Under the pieces are notes generated by a model, which was not told the origin of the DNA, did no database searches, and worked only from the letters and a program-made list of their open reading frames with translations. This document shows, in pieces, positions 25,581 to 34,914 of a DNA stretch of 53,584 bases. A program made the position numbers and the translations under genes. Numbering within the stretch: position 1 is the stretch's first letter; each line of letters opens with the position of its first letter. The DNA comes from an uncultured Blautia sp. Its GTDB lineage: Bacteria; Bacillota; Clostridia; Lachnospirales; Lachnospiraceae. Location: contig CALWHD010000195.1 in the NCBI GenBank assembly GCA_944380235.1, positions 1 to 53,584 of the forward strand, written 5' to 3'.

Positions 25581-25635
25581 AAAAAAGGGACAGACCTTAC
25601 AAAATCCCGTAAAGCCTGTCCCTTTATCTTTTATT
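25581..25635. terminator. Intrinsic terminator after the YerB-type lipoprotein gene
   Basis: AAAAAAGGGACAG...CTGTCCCTTT, with further pairing TTAC/GTAA inside the loop region, lies directly after the stop at 25631. T-runs on both strands allow bidirectional use. Confidence 0.85.
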
Positions 25636-26776
25636 TAAATTCGACCTGATTTTTATAATTGACTGCTATATAACTTTTCCCTCTGTTGATCTTCAGCTCA
25701 TTGCCGCTTTCGTCATAGAACTTAAGATAGGAGTTTTCATTGTTCGGCTCTTTTGCCCAGTGGATTTTCTGAACGCCTCCATTGGAAACATAATAGCCGG
25801 TATAATTTTCCCCGCCTTCCCAGTTCACATCTTTATGTCCGATATCATCTCTCACACTGATATCGGTTTCCAGAACAAACACATTGGTAAATGCAAGCTG
25901 TGTACCTGTCTTTCCGTCAATCTGAGGATTCTGGTTCATCTTCTTTAAATAAACTTTCTTCTCCGCATCATAAGTAAACTGGGCTGTCTGTGAACCAAAA
26001 TCAATATTTACGGTAGTACAGTCAGAACCTGCAGGTTTTACCTGTTCTTCCATACCGTTAAAGGAGAACGCTGGTCCGGTCTTATCCTCTGCAAGATCTG
26101 TACGTATCCCCTCTGACTCCAGATAGGATACCAGTCTCGTTCCGTCAAAATATCCGGTATGTTCCAGGGCATATCCGCTGTTCAGCCTGTCCTGATCCCT
26201 TCCGAACAATCCACCGGTATTGGTGATACCTTCTATCTGATCCATATTCAACGCATCCAGATAGTCTTCCATGGAATCGTCAATTCCCCAATTTACATAA
26301 AAAGCATCAAATCCCTGGGAAAATGCCGGGAAATACGCACGGCAGCTTCGCACAGAACAGATCTGCGGCACCTGTGTGTAGTCTCCGTACATTGCCATAA
26401 AACGGGTTTTATCTCCCTCTACCGGAATCTCAAAAATAATATCTGCCTCTGCCACACCATACTGAGGCATAGCAGCCTCCACATTATTGACCATAACTGC
26501 CACAGGGCGTTTGCCCACAGCTCCGTCAGTAAGGTCCGCCACCCCTGTGAGCAGGTTCTCGTTTTCAGGAACTTTCTCATTGTCTTTCACCGGTTCCCCC
26601 TTCAGTGTCGATGCACTCTCTTCCTGCTGCGGCTCTGCCTCTTTTGTCTCCTTTGTCTCGCTCTGAACTGCAGCCTTATTGTCTGCCGGCTCTTCATTTT
26701 TCTTTCCTCCGCAGCCTGCTATGCCTGCTATAAGCATTAAAACAGATGTGGCAAGAATTACTTTTTTCAATTTCAT
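25631..26776 (-). CDS. DUF3048 (YerB-like) lipoprotein
   Basis: 381-aa exported lipoprotein. The signal sequence KLKKVILATSVLMLIAGIAGC ends in a lipobox (IAGC), and the mature part starts with a Glu/Lys-rich linker (about 20-70). The DUF3048 domain follows, with GKRPVAVMVNNVEAAMPQYG and SVRSCRAYFPAFSQGFDAFYVNWG-type segments (YVNWG). The domain is widespread in Firmicutes; its function is not known. The start chosen (26776, MKLKK) is eight nt after GGAGG; the in-frame ATG two codons earlier lies only two nt from it. It has its own promoter and terminator. Confidence 0.88.
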   Translation of the reverse strand: MKLKKVILATSVLMLIAGIAGCGGKKNEEPADNKAAVQSETKETKEAEPQQEESASTLKGEPVKDNEKVPENENLLTGVADLTDGAVGKRPVAVMVNNVEAAMPQYGVAEADIIFEIPVEGDKTRFMAMYGDYTQVPQICSVRSCRAYFPAFSQGFDAFYVNWGIDDSMEDYLDALNMDQIEGITNTGGLFGRDQDRLNSGYALEHTGYFDGTRLVSYLESEGIRTDLAEDKTGPAFSFNGMEEQVKPAGSDCTTVNIDFGSQTAQFTYDAEKKVYLKKMNQNPQIDGKTGTQLAFTNVFVLETDISVRDDIGHKDVNWEGGENYTGYYVSNGGVQKIHWAKEPNNENSYLKFYDESGNELKINRGKSYIAVNYKNQVEFK

Positions 26777-26820
26777 AGCCATTCCCTCCAATACTTCTTT
26801 TGTATCTGACTCATGGCTTT

Positions 26821-26849
26821 ATTATATTCGTTTTCAGGGACAAAATCAA
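26821..26849 (-). promoter_or_regulatory. Promoter of the YerB-type gene
   Basis: Minus strand TTGATT (26844-26849), 17-bp spacer, TATAAT (26821-26826), 45 nt upstream of the start codon. Confidence 0.65.
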
Positions 26850-26862
26850 CCACAGGAGGCAT

Positions 26863-26911
26863 AAAAACAGCAGCCGCTGCTGGTACGCTCCAATCAGCTT
26901 CGGCTGCTGTT
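26863..26911 (-). terminator. Terminator overlapping the end of the XRE gene
   Basis: Minus strand 11-bp stem AACAGCAGCCG/CGGCTGCTGTT followed by TTTTTATG. The left arm is inside the last codons of the XRE gene, and the T-run is only 14 nt from the -35 of the next gene. Confidence 0.85.
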
Positions 26912-27235
26912 CTTTTTAAGACTCTTTTTCAAAGTTTTTGCTGTATCCAGAATAATTTCTTTCTCCTGTGGAGTACAGTCATCCAAAATTTCTTTCAGCT
27001 CACTATCCATGACAACTGACGCAGAATTTACATATCCGCAGACCAGTTCATCCAGAGAAACATTCAACGCATTTGCAATGTCAAACAAACATTCTACACT
27101 TAGCTTTGTCTTTCCGGTTTCCACATGACTGATATGCTGTACAGAATAGTCTGTCTCTTCTCCCAGCATCTGCTGTGTCATTTTTCTTCCTATACGAATT
27201 GTCCGAATCCTCTTTCCGAGTCCTGAATAGTCCAT
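26894..27235 (-). CDS. XRE-family helix-turn-helix regulator
   Basis: 113 aa. Residues about 8-62 form a Cro/C1-type helix-turn-helix (MTQQMLGEETDYSVQHISHV, then ETGKTKLSVECLFDIANALN). The C-terminal tail is a charged helix ending in KKSLKKNSSRS. The start at 27235 (MDYSGLG) follows AGGAGA; a longer frame of 32 codons would run through the promoter. A 9-bp inverted repeat lies over the -10 region. Such single-domain regulators are common in this family; its targets are unknown. The GC and codon use do not stand out. Confidence 0.85.
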   Translation of the reverse strand: MDYSGLGKRIRTIRIGRKMTQQMLGEETDYSVQHISHVETGKTKLSVECLFDIANALNVSLDELVCGYVNSASVVMDSELKEILDDCTPQEKEIILDTAKTLKKSLKKNSSRS

Positions 27236-27261
27236 TCTGCACGGTCTCCTGTAATTTTTTG

Positions 27262-27292
27262 TTATTATATACATAAATCCTGCATATAATAA
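27262..27292 (-). promoter_or_regulatory. Candidate XRE operator over the -10 box
   Basis: TTATTATAT and ATATAATAA, a perfect 9-bp inverted repeat with 13 bp between, include the -10 hexamer TATAAT of the XRE gene. A T/A-rich repeat carries limited information, so this is tentative. Confidence 0.4.
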
Positions 27293-27434
27293 ATGGAGTA
27301 AATGCAGATATTCTGTTTTTAATTTAAGCAAAAGAAAATTTTTTGAATTTATATCTGGATTGCTCCCAGTATCTGCTGCAAGGTGCTAAATTCTTTTCTA
27401 TCAGATCGGACAGGGGAAACAGATTCCCTCGCGC

Positions 27435-27471
27435 AAAAAACCAGAAGCAAAATCCTCTGCTTCTGGTTTTC
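27435..27471 (-). terminator. Terminator of purC
   Basis: Minus strand AACCAGAAGCA/TGCTTCTGGTT stem followed by TTTTGCGC, 53 nt after the purC stop. The interval 27236-27522 otherwise holds only the XRE promoter region; an 82-codon frame across the hairpin is not credible. Confidence 0.85.
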
Positions 27472-27522
27472 CGAAATCTCTCAAAGACTTTCTCTGCTGT
27501 AATTGCAGTTATAAATATTTTC

Positions 27523-28392
27523 TCAGAATTTTTCTCCTGAAAGGAGCTCATATGCTTCAATATATTTATCAACTGTCTTGCTCACCACTTCTTCTGGAAG
27601 GAGCAGATCATTATCCGGATTTGCTTTCAACCAGTCTCGCACATACTGTTTATCAAAAGACGGCTGTCCCTGACCAGGTTTGTATCCTTCCAGCGGCCAG
27701 AATCTGGAGCTGTCCGGTGTCAGCATTTCATCTCCCAGAACAACTTCTCCATTTTCATCCAGACCGAATTCAACCTTTGTATCTGCGATAATAATGTTCT
27801 TTGTAAGTGCATATTCTGCACATTTTTTATAAAGAGCAATTGTATATTCACGGATTTTTTCTGCGTACTCTCTTCCTCTGCCCGGGTGAAGCTTTTCCAA
27901 TGTTTCTACAGTATCTTCAAAAGATACATGTTCATCATGGTCGCCCAACTCTGCTTTTGTAGTCGGTGTATAAATCGGCTCAGGAAGTTTGTCAGATTCC
28001 TGTAAGCCTTCCGGCAGTTTAATACCGCATACAGTACCATTTTTCTTGTAGCTTTCCCATCCGCTTCCTGTAATATATCCGCGTACAATACATTCGATAG
28101 GAAGCATCTCCAGCTTCTTACAAAGCATTACATGTCCTTCATATTCCGGCTTCTGGAAAAATTCCGGCATATCTTTTACATCTGTAGAAATCATATGATT
28201 TGGAACAATGTCCTTTGTAAAGTTGAACCAGAACTCAGACATCTTTGTAAGGACAACGCCTTTGTTTGTGATTGTGTTTTTCAGAATGTTGTCAAACGCG
28301 GAAATTCTGTCCGTTGCATAGATAACCAGATTTTCTCCGATATCAAACACCTGACGCACTTTTCCTTCTTTAAATGGTTTGTATTCCTGCAT
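27523..28392 (-). CDS. purC: SAICAR synthase (phosphoribosylaminoimidazole-succinocarboxamide synthase)
   Basis: 289-aa ATP-dependent enzyme joining CAIR and aspartate to SAICAR in de novo purine synthesis. The motifs GKVRQVFDIGENLVIYATDR and SAFD near the N-terminus, PIECIVRGYITGSGW in the middle and DTKVEFG (metal and ATP site) are intact. It is the longer PurC form, about 290 rather than 235 residues. GAGGAAAGGTG precedes the ATG, and a promoter with a 17-bp spacer lies at 28419-28447. It is a single-gene unit away from purO-purH2, and no riboswitch is seen in its short leader. Confidence 0.93.
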   Translation of the reverse strand: MQEYKPFKEGKVRQVFDIGENLVIYATDRISAFDNILKNTITNKGVVLTKMSEFWFNFTKDIVPNHMISTDVKDMPEFFQKPEYEGHVMLCKKLEMLPIECIVRGYITGSGWESYKKNGTVCGIKLPEGLQESDKLPEPIYTPTTKAELGDHDEHVSFEDTVETLEKLHPGRGREYAEKIREYTIALYKKCAEYALTKNIIIADTKVEFGLDENGEVVLGDEMLTPDSSRFWPLEGYKPGQGQPSFDKQYVRDWLKANPDNDLLLPEEVVSKTVDKYIEAYELLSGEKF

Positions 28393-28418
28393 GGTTTCAC
28401 CTTTCCTCTTTTCGTTAT

Positions 28419-28447
28419 ATTATATAGAACCACTCCTATTTTACCAA
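28419..28447 (-). promoter_or_regulatory. Promoter of purC
   Basis: Minus strand TTGGTA (28442-28447), 17-bp spacer, TATAAT (28419-28424). Confidence 0.65.
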
Positions 28448-28526
28448 ATTTCTGCAAAAAAGGAATAGGGTAAAGGAAAAAAATATAATTTTTCCATCCC
28501 TTATTCTCATTTATATGGGAAACTAT

Positions 28527-30311
28527 TTACATATATGATCTCCAGTACCCGACTTTCCTCTCATTAATCTCCCTGATTTTCTCCGGCTCTACCTTGAAGT
28601 TTCTCCTGCTGTCCATGAGTCCGTTAATCTCCTGCTGCACATCCGTCACCTGGGTATAACAATAGCCGCAGGCATACGGAAGTTCCTTGACAGCTGTGGT
28701 GATATTATCAAAACGTCGGATAAATTCGTCTGTATCCTCCACCTTATTTCCATAGCCCCAGCCCTCTCCTGTTCCATCAAAAGCAATACCGCCGAACTCA
28801 CTGATGATCACCGGCTGCCCTTTGTATCCATATCCATTAGCAAAAGCTGATTTAGAACTGCTGTGGTAAACTTCTGTCGTCATAATCTCATCCTTAAGTT
28901 TTCCATATCTTTCCAGGAAAATTTTTCCCTCTTCTTCATAGTCATGAAGAGTAATAATATCAGAAACCGTATGTTCCCATCCATCATTTACAATTACCGG
29001 CCGATACGGATCAATAGCTTTTGTCAGGTGGTAAATTTCTTCTGTAAAATGCTGCTGCCGCCTGTCAGTCTCCACATACCGGATACCCCACGATTCATTA
29101 AACGGCGTCCACGTAACAATACAGGGATGGCTGTAATTCTGCTTTACAATCTCCATCCATTCCTTTGTAAATTCTTCTATCGCATAATCATCAAATCCAT
29201 AAGCAGATGCCATTTCGCTCCATACCAGAACTCCTTTTACATCGCACCAGTACAGAAATCTCTCATCCTCGGTCTTCTGATGTTTCCGCACACCGTTATA
29301 CCCCAGAGCCATGATTTTATCTATATCTTCAATCAGTGCTTCTTCCGACGGCGGAGTCAGATGGGAATCCTCCCAGTATCCCTGATCGAGGATAAGTCTC
29401 TGATACAGCGGGTTGCCGTTTAAAAGCACATTGCATTTATCAATACGGATCTCCCTCATACCAAAGTAAGACCCCACACTGTCTTCAGACTCTTGGGTAC
29501 AAAGTTTCACCTCCAGATCATAAAGGTTTGGCTCTCCCGGTTTCCAAAGCATTACACTAAGCTCTCCCAGCGTATCATCATCACAGAAAACAGAAAAAAC
29601 CGTAGTTCCATAGTTTCTTTGCACCTTCTGTGATGACTGATACACCAGTTTTCCTTCAAAAGAAGCTGTAAATTCCAGAGCTGCCTCTTTTCCTCTTACA
29701 TCTCCATCCAGTTCCCAGTCAATCTGCACACTTTGCTCCTGAAGCAAAGGTGTGATTTTCAAATTTTTAATGTAAAGATCCGGCACTTCTTCCATCCAAA
29801 CAGTTTTCCAGATTCCTGTAGTCTGTACATACCAGCAGGCAAAATTTTCCTTTCTCCATCTCTGCTTTCCCCTGGGCTGACGGATATCAAAAGAATCTTC
29901 TGCACTTACGCAGATCTGATTTTCTCCATCTCTTAAAAGCCCTGTCACATCAAAAGAAAAACGGGAATATCCGCCTTTATGTGAACCGGCAAACTGTCCG
30001 TTGACCCAGACCTTTGTATAAAAATCACAGCCCTCAAAGTGGAGCACATATCGCTTCTTTTCCAGCTTGTTTATCTGGAGTTTCCTCCTGTACCACACCC
30101 GGTCACAGCGCTCCTGTCTTCCGATTCCGCTCATAGGTGTTTCATAAGTAAACGGCACCTGTATCCTGTTCTCCCCAGGAAACTGCTCCTGCCATTTTTC
30201 CTTTTCACCGGCATTTTTTTCATCAAAAGCGAAATCCCATTCTCCATTTAAATTTATCCAGTGTTTTCTCACGAGCTGAGGCCTTGGATAATCCTTCTGA
30301 TAACATTTCAT
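28527..30311 (-). CDS. Glycoside hydrolase family 2 protein (beta-galactosidase/beta-glucuronidase class)
   Basis: 594-aa glycosidase without a signal peptide. An N-terminal sugar-binding jelly roll (about 10-185: LNGEWDFAFD, WYRRKLQI, WVNGQFAGSHKGGYSRFSFD) is followed by an immunoglobulin-like domain and a TIM barrel with the acid/base E406 in PFNESWG and the nucleophile E505 in ISEFGG. This compact GH2 form is common in gut Firmicutes; the NxK motif of beta-glucuronidases is not evident, so substrate is open. GGGAGGA precedes the ATG, and a TATAAT lies upstream. No transporter or regulator adjoins. Confidence 0.88.
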   Translation of the reverse strand: MKCYQKDYPRPQLVRKHWINLNGEWDFAFDEKNAGEKEKWQEQFPGENRIQVPFTYETPMSGIGRQERCDRVWYRRKLQINKLEKKRYVLHFEGCDFYTKVWVNGQFAGSHKGGYSRFSFDVTGLLRDGENQICVSAEDSFDIRQPRGKQRWRKENFACWYVQTTGIWKTVWMEEVPDLYIKNLKITPLLQEQSVQIDWELDGDVRGKEAALEFTASFEGKLVYQSSQKVQRNYGTTVFSVFCDDDTLGELSVMLWKPGEPNLYDLEVKLCTQESEDSVGSYFGMREIRIDKCNVLLNGNPLYQRLILDQGYWEDSHLTPPSEEALIEDIDKIMALGYNGVRKHQKTEDERFLYWCDVKGVLVWSEMASAYGFDDYAIEEFTKEWMEIVKQNYSHPCIVTWTPFNESWGIRYVETDRRQQHFTEEIYHLTKAIDPYRPVIVNDGWEHTVSDIITLHDYEEEGKIFLERYGKLKDEIMTTEVYHSSSKSAFANGYGYKGQPVIISEFGGIAFDGTGEGWGYGNKVEDTDEFIRRFDNITTAVKELPYACGYCYTQVTDVQQEINGLMDSRRNFKVEPEKIREINERKVGYWRSYM

Positions 30312-30380
30312 TGCAAAAATCCTCCCGAATTATTATATTTTCTGATGTCTGAATAAAAGCATCCCACCTGTACAGCACAA

Positions 30381-33300
30381 TTACAGATCGAACAGTGACA
30401 TCTGATTGGACTTGGGAAGTTTCCCGAAAAGTCCCAGATCATTCATCAGATCTATGGTAGATGCCGTAACCTTAGTCCTATTTCTGAAGTCATCCAGAGA
30501 TAAGAACTCTCCTTCTTCCGCTGCTGCCACCACAGCGTCCGCTGCCCTGTCTCCCAGTCCTTCTATGGTGTCCAAGGCAGGCATCAGCTTATCATCCACA
30601 ATCTGGAAAGTGTGGGCATTTGCCTTATAAATATCAATGGGGACAAAGTCAAATCCCCTCGCGTACATCTCCTGGACAATCTTCATATCTTTGTAAGTAT
30701 CCTGCTCTTTTTTGCTGAGACTATCTTTTCTCTTCTCATAATCATCCATAAAATATTCCAGTTTTTCCTTTCCCTGACACATCAGTTCATAGGAAAACGC
30801 AGTGGCACGTATACTGAAATATGCTGCATAATAAGCAAGAGGATAAAAGATCTTGCAGTATGCGATCCTCCAGCCCATCATAACGTAAGCTGCTGCATGG
30901 GCCTTTGGAAACATGTACTTAATCTTCTTGCAGGAAGCAATGTACCAGTCCGGCACATCATGTTTTTTCATTTCTTCTTCCCACTCCGGCTTCAGCCCTT
31001 TTCCCTTACGTACACTCTCCATAATGGTAAATGCCTGTCCGTGTTCCAGCCCTTTATTAATAAGGTAGATCATAATATCATCACGGGTACAGATACAGGT
31101 AGTAATGGTAGCTGTTCCTGATTTGATCAGGTCCTGGGCATTACCCAGCCACACGTCTGTACCGTGGGACAGACCTGAAATACGGACCAGATCAGAAAAA
31201 GAAGTAGGATTGGCATCAATTAACATCTGCATGGCAAAATCAGTACCGAATTCCGGTATTCCCAGGCAGCCCAGCGGGCAGCCGCGGATATCCTCCGGTG
31301 TCAGCCCCAATGCATCCGTATTCTTAAATAAAGACATGACCTCTTTGGAATCCAGCGGAATCTCCCTGGCATTGATGCCGGTCAGGTCCTCCAGCATACG
31401 GATCATTGTAGGATCATCGTGTCCCAGGATATCCAGTTTGAGCAGATTGGAATCTATGGAATGATAGTCAAAATGTGTGGTAATGATATCACTGTTCATA
31501 TCATTTGCCGGGTGCTGGACCGGTGTAAATTCTTCAATATCCCATCCCAGAGGAAGTACGATGATCCCTCCCGGATGCTGTCCTGTAGTCCTGCGGACTC
31601 CGGTACATCCCTGAACAATACGGTTGATCTCACAGTACCTCTTTCTCTGCCCTCTCTCTTCAAAATAATTCTTTACGTACCCGAAAGCCGTCTTCTCTGC
31701 AAGGGTACCGATAGTCCCTGCCTTAAAGGTCTGTCCGGCACCGAAAATAACCTCTACATACCGATGGGCCTTTCCCTGATAATCCCCGGAAAAATTCAGG
31801 TCGATATCCGGTTCTTTGTCGCCCTTAAATCCCAGGAAAGTTTCAAAAGGAATATCAAATCCTTCCTTTTTCAGTGGTTCCCCGCAAACCGGACAACTCT
31901 TGTCCGGCATATCACATCCTGCCCGTCCGGAATAGGCACGGACTTCTTCGGAGTCAAAATCCGCGTAATGACATTTTGGGCAGTAATAATGAGGACTTAA
32001 CGGATTTACTTCTGTAATACCCGACATCGTCGCCGCAAAGGAAGAACCCACAGAACCTCTTGAACCTACGAGATAACCGTCGCTGTTGCTCTTCCAAACC
32101 AGTTTCTGGGCAATCATATACATAACTGCATATCCATTGGAAATAATGGAGTTCAGCTCCCTTTCCAGTCTGGCTTCCACCACCTGGGGCAGTTTTTCTC
32201 CATAGATTTCATGGGCCTTATTATAGCAGATTTCCCTCAGCATATTATCGGAATTTTCAATGACTGGAGGGCATTTTCCCTTATGTATAGGTGAGATTTT
32301 CTCCACCATATCTGCAATCCTATTAGGATTGGCAATAACAATCTCTTCTGCTTTCTCCCTTCCCAGATAAGAAAATTCTTCCAGCATTTCCTCTGTAGTC
32401 CGAAGATAAAGGGGAGCCTGATCATCCGCGTCATCAAACCCTTTTCCCGCCATAATGATCCTGCGGTAAACCTCATCTTCCGGATCCAGGAAATGTACGT
32501 CGCAAGTTGCCACTACGGGCTTGTTAAACGCCTCTCCCAGTTTCACAATCTTCCTGTTGATCTCCTGAAGGTCTTCCACTGTGTTAATATCCGCCCGATC
32601 CTGGTCCCGCAGCATGAAAGCATTGTTTCCTATCGGCTGTATTTCCAGATAGTCATAAAAATTCACAAGCCGGGCGATCTCTGTCTCCGGTCTTCCGTTT
32701 AATACTGCCTGATAAAGCTCCCCGGCCTCACAGGCAGAACCGATGATCAGCCCTTCCTGGTATTTCAGATACAGGCTCTTAGGCACTCTGGGGCGCCTGT
32801 GATAGTAGATCAGATGTGAATCCGATACCAGATGATAAAGATTAACTCTTCCGATATCATTTTTTGCCAGGATAATAGCATGATAGGTGGGCATCTTCTG
32901 CACCATATTCACAGATACCGCACCTTTTTCATTCAGCTGATCCAATGTCTCTATATCCCTGTCCCGGCACATCTCGATAAATTTCACAAAAATTTCTGCG
33001 GTACAGAAAGCATCATCCACCGCCCTGTGGTGGTGTTCCAGAGAAACACCAACCGCCTTTGCCACGGTATCCAGCTTAAAACGATTTAACTGGGGCAGAA
33101 GAAAACGCGCCATTCCTACTGTGTCCACAATCGTATCTTCTCTGTCAATTCCCAGATCTTCATAATTTTTCTTGATAAAGCTCATATCAAATTCTGCATT
33201 ATGAGCAACCATCACGGCCCCGCGGCAGAATTCTTCAAATCTGGGCAGAATCTCCTCAATGGCAGGTGCATCTGCCACCATATTGTCATTAATACTGGTA

Positions 33301-34895
33301 AGCTGTTCTATACGAAAAGGAATTGGAATCTTTGGATTTACAAACTCAGAAAAACGGCCTGTAATCTTTCCGTTTTCCACACGTACTGCACCAATCTCGA
33401 TAATCTTATCTTTCAGGGCGGAGAAACCTGTGGTCTCAATATCAAATACTACATAGGTATCCTGAAGGCTCTGTCCTTTACTGTTCTGTACGATTCCTTT
33501 TAAATCATCTACCAGATATGCTTCCATCCCGTAGATCACCTTAAAATCTGAATCCTGGGGCACTACCCCTCCCCACGCATCAAAACAGTGATTTGCCTCC
33601 GGGAACGCCTGGACTACGCCGTGATCCGTAATTGCGATAGCTTTATGTCCCCATTCATATGCCCTTTTGATAATTGCCTTTGCATCGGACACTCCATCCA
33701 TATCACTCATTTTCGTATGGCAGTGCAGCTCCACTCTCTTTTCCGGACTGTTATCAAAACGGGAAGAACCAAAAGATGGAATTTTTTTTACTCCGACCAC
33801 AGAACCTATGGTCAGTTCACTGTCATACCGGTCAATGGTGGTGACGCCTTTCAGCTTTACAAATGCTTTCTCCCTGATTCCCTCTGTGATTTCTTCCACC
33901 TGATCATTTCTGGCAAACATTTTCACAGTGATAGAGTCTGTAAAATCTGTCACTGAGAATATGATAATCGTCTTTTCGTTACGGATCTCACGTTTTTCCA
34001 GGGACATGATCTGACCCCTGATACATACCTCACCCATCTCTGTCTGTACGTTCTCCAGGGGAATCGCTTCATCTTCAAAATCTCTTCCGTAAAGGACATC
34101 CGGATTGTCAGAACGCTTCACGCTGCGCTTAAAATCAGAGAAATTTCTGTCGCCTTTTCCTCTTCCTTTATCTCCTTTATGTCCCTTTTCCTGCCTGCCT
34201 TTTTCCTTTTCCGGCACTGTTTTTTTCTTCTCTTTGACCGCCGCTGCAGTCTTCTTTGCTTCCTTCTCAGCTGCCTCTTCTTCTAATATCAAAATCTCCT
34301 CTTTTCCTCGTCCCAGAGAGGACATTTCAATAATATGGGCAGCCTCCTGCTGAATCCGGATCTCACTATTTCTTCTGTTTTTACTCTCCTGTGCCTCTCT
34401 ATATTCAGTTTCTACTTTCAAAGAAAATTCACAGCGTTCACAAAATATTTTTTCTATGTAGGAAACCAGTTCCTCTTCTTTGCTTTTTGCCAGCACGCTG
34501 GACTGAAGAACCAGGTGCATGGTATTTTTCTCCGGAAATGTAATTACAGCATTCCGGAACATATTAAATACCAGAATACTGTAATTTTTCAGTTCCAGTG
34601 CCATTGAGGATCGGTAGGCATCCAGAAAAAGTTCCGGCGTATACTGGCTTGAAAGCGTAAACTTCTCCTGAATCTTAATATCCATGGACACGCCCCTGAA
34701 GCACTGGTTTGCGATAGCGTTTTCCAGTTCATAGATATGTTTTTTGTGTATCCACTGCCTGCTCCGAATATAAATCCTGATGTGGTCTTTTCTCTGATTT
34801 ACCGCCACCTTCATTACCACAACTTCTGACATAAGTGCCTGAAGTTCCCCCGGCAGCTCCAGATTCCTGAATACATCAAGAAACTCTTTTTCCAT
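30381..34895 (-). CDS. polC: DNA polymerase III alpha subunit, PolC type
   Basis: 1504-aa replicative polymerase of low-GC Gram-positives. The order is: N-terminal domain (1 to about 210), a very charged Lys/Glu linker (about 210-265), an OB-fold, a PHP domain (VELHCHTKMSDMDG, AIAITDHG), an inserted DEDD 3'-5' exonuclease (VFDIETTGFSALKDKIIE, VAHNAEFDMSFI) and the polymerase core (KEPDIDLNFSGDYQ with its catalytic aspartates), ending in helix-hairpin-helix and a clamp-binding-like tail (SNQMSLFDL). The start at 34895 (MEKEFLDVF) follows GGAGG. It is about 65 residues longer than B. subtilis PolC, mainly in the linker. It follows ispG by 19 nt. Confidence 0.97.
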   Translation of the reverse strand: MEKEFLDVFRNLELPGELQALMSEVVVMKVAVNQRKDHIRIYIRSRQWIHKKHIYELENAIANQCFRGVSMDIKIQEKFTLSSQYTPELFLDAYRSSMALELKNYSILVFNMFRNAVITFPEKNTMHLVLQSSVLAKSKEEELVSYIEKIFCERCEFSLKVETEYREAQESKNRRNSEIRIQQEAAHIIEMSSLGRGKEEILILEEEAAEKEAKKTAAAVKEKKKTVPEKEKGRQEKGHKGDKGRGKGDRNFSDFKRSVKRSDNPDVLYGRDFEDEAIPLENVQTEMGEVCIRGQIMSLEKREIRNEKTIIIFSVTDFTDSITVKMFARNDQVEEITEGIREKAFVKLKGVTTIDRYDSELTIGSVVGVKKIPSFGSSRFDNSPEKRVELHCHTKMSDMDGVSDAKAIIKRAYEWGHKAIAITDHGVVQAFPEANHCFDAWGGVVPQDSDFKVIYGMEAYLVDDLKGIVQNSKGQSLQDTYVVFDIETTGFSALKDKIIEIGAVRVENGKITGRFSEFVNPKIPIPFRIEQLTSINDNMVADAPAIEEILPRFEEFCRGAVMVAHNAEFDMSFIKKNYEDLGIDREDTIVDTVGMARFLLPQLNRFKLDTVAKAVGVSLEHHHRAVDDAFCTAEIFVKFIEMCRDRDIETLDQLNEKGAVSVNMVQKMPTYHAIILAKNDIGRVNLYHLVSDSHLIYYHRRPRVPKSLYLKYQEGLIIGSACEAGELYQAVLNGRPETEIARLVNFYDYLEIQPIGNNAFMLRDQDRADINTVEDLQEINRKIVKLGEAFNKPVVATCDVHFLDPEDEVYRRIIMAGKGFDDADDQAPLYLRTTEEMLEEFSYLGREKAEEIVIANPNRIADMVEKISPIHKGKCPPVIENSDNMLREICYNKAHEIYGEKLPQVVEARLERELNSIISNGYAVMYMIAQKLVWKSNSDGYLVGSRGSVGSSFAATMSGITEVNPLSPHYYCPKCHYADFDSEEVRAYSGRAGCDMPDKSCPVCGEPLKKEGFDIPFETFLGFKGDKEPDIDLNFSGDYQGKAHRYVEVIFGAGQTFKAGTIGTLAEKTAFGYVKNYFEERGQRKRYCEINRIVQGCTGVRRTTGQHPGGIIVLPLGWDIEEFTPVQHPANDMNSDIITTHFDYHSIDSNLLKLDILGHDDPTMIRMLEDLTGINAREIPLDSKEVMSLFKNTDALGLTPEDIRGCPLGCLGIPEFGTDFAMQMLIDANPTSFSDLVRISGLSHGTDVWLGNAQDLIKSGTATITTCICTRDDIMIYLINKGLEHGQAFTIMESVRKGKGLKPEWEEEMKKHDVPDWYIASCKKIKYMFPKAHAAAYVMMGWRIAYCKIFYPLAYYAAYFSIRATAFSYELMCQGKEKLEYFMDDYEKRKDSLSKKEQDTYKDMKIVQEMYARGFDFVPIDIYKANAHTFQIVDDKLMPALDTIEGLGDRAADAVVAAAEEGEFLSLDDFRNRTKVTASTIDLMNDLGLFGKLPKSNQMSLFDL

Positions 34896-34914
34896 GCAGC
34901 AATGCCTCCAAAAT

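Noticed and set aside
27324..27572. 82-codon minus-strand frame between purC and the XRE gene
   Set aside because: It crosses the purC terminator hairpin and overlaps the end of purC; no Shine-Dalgarno site.
28478..28500. GGAAAAA/TTTTTCC inverted repeat after the GH2 gene
   Set aside because: Arms are almost entirely A/T with a weak stem; not convincing as a terminator.
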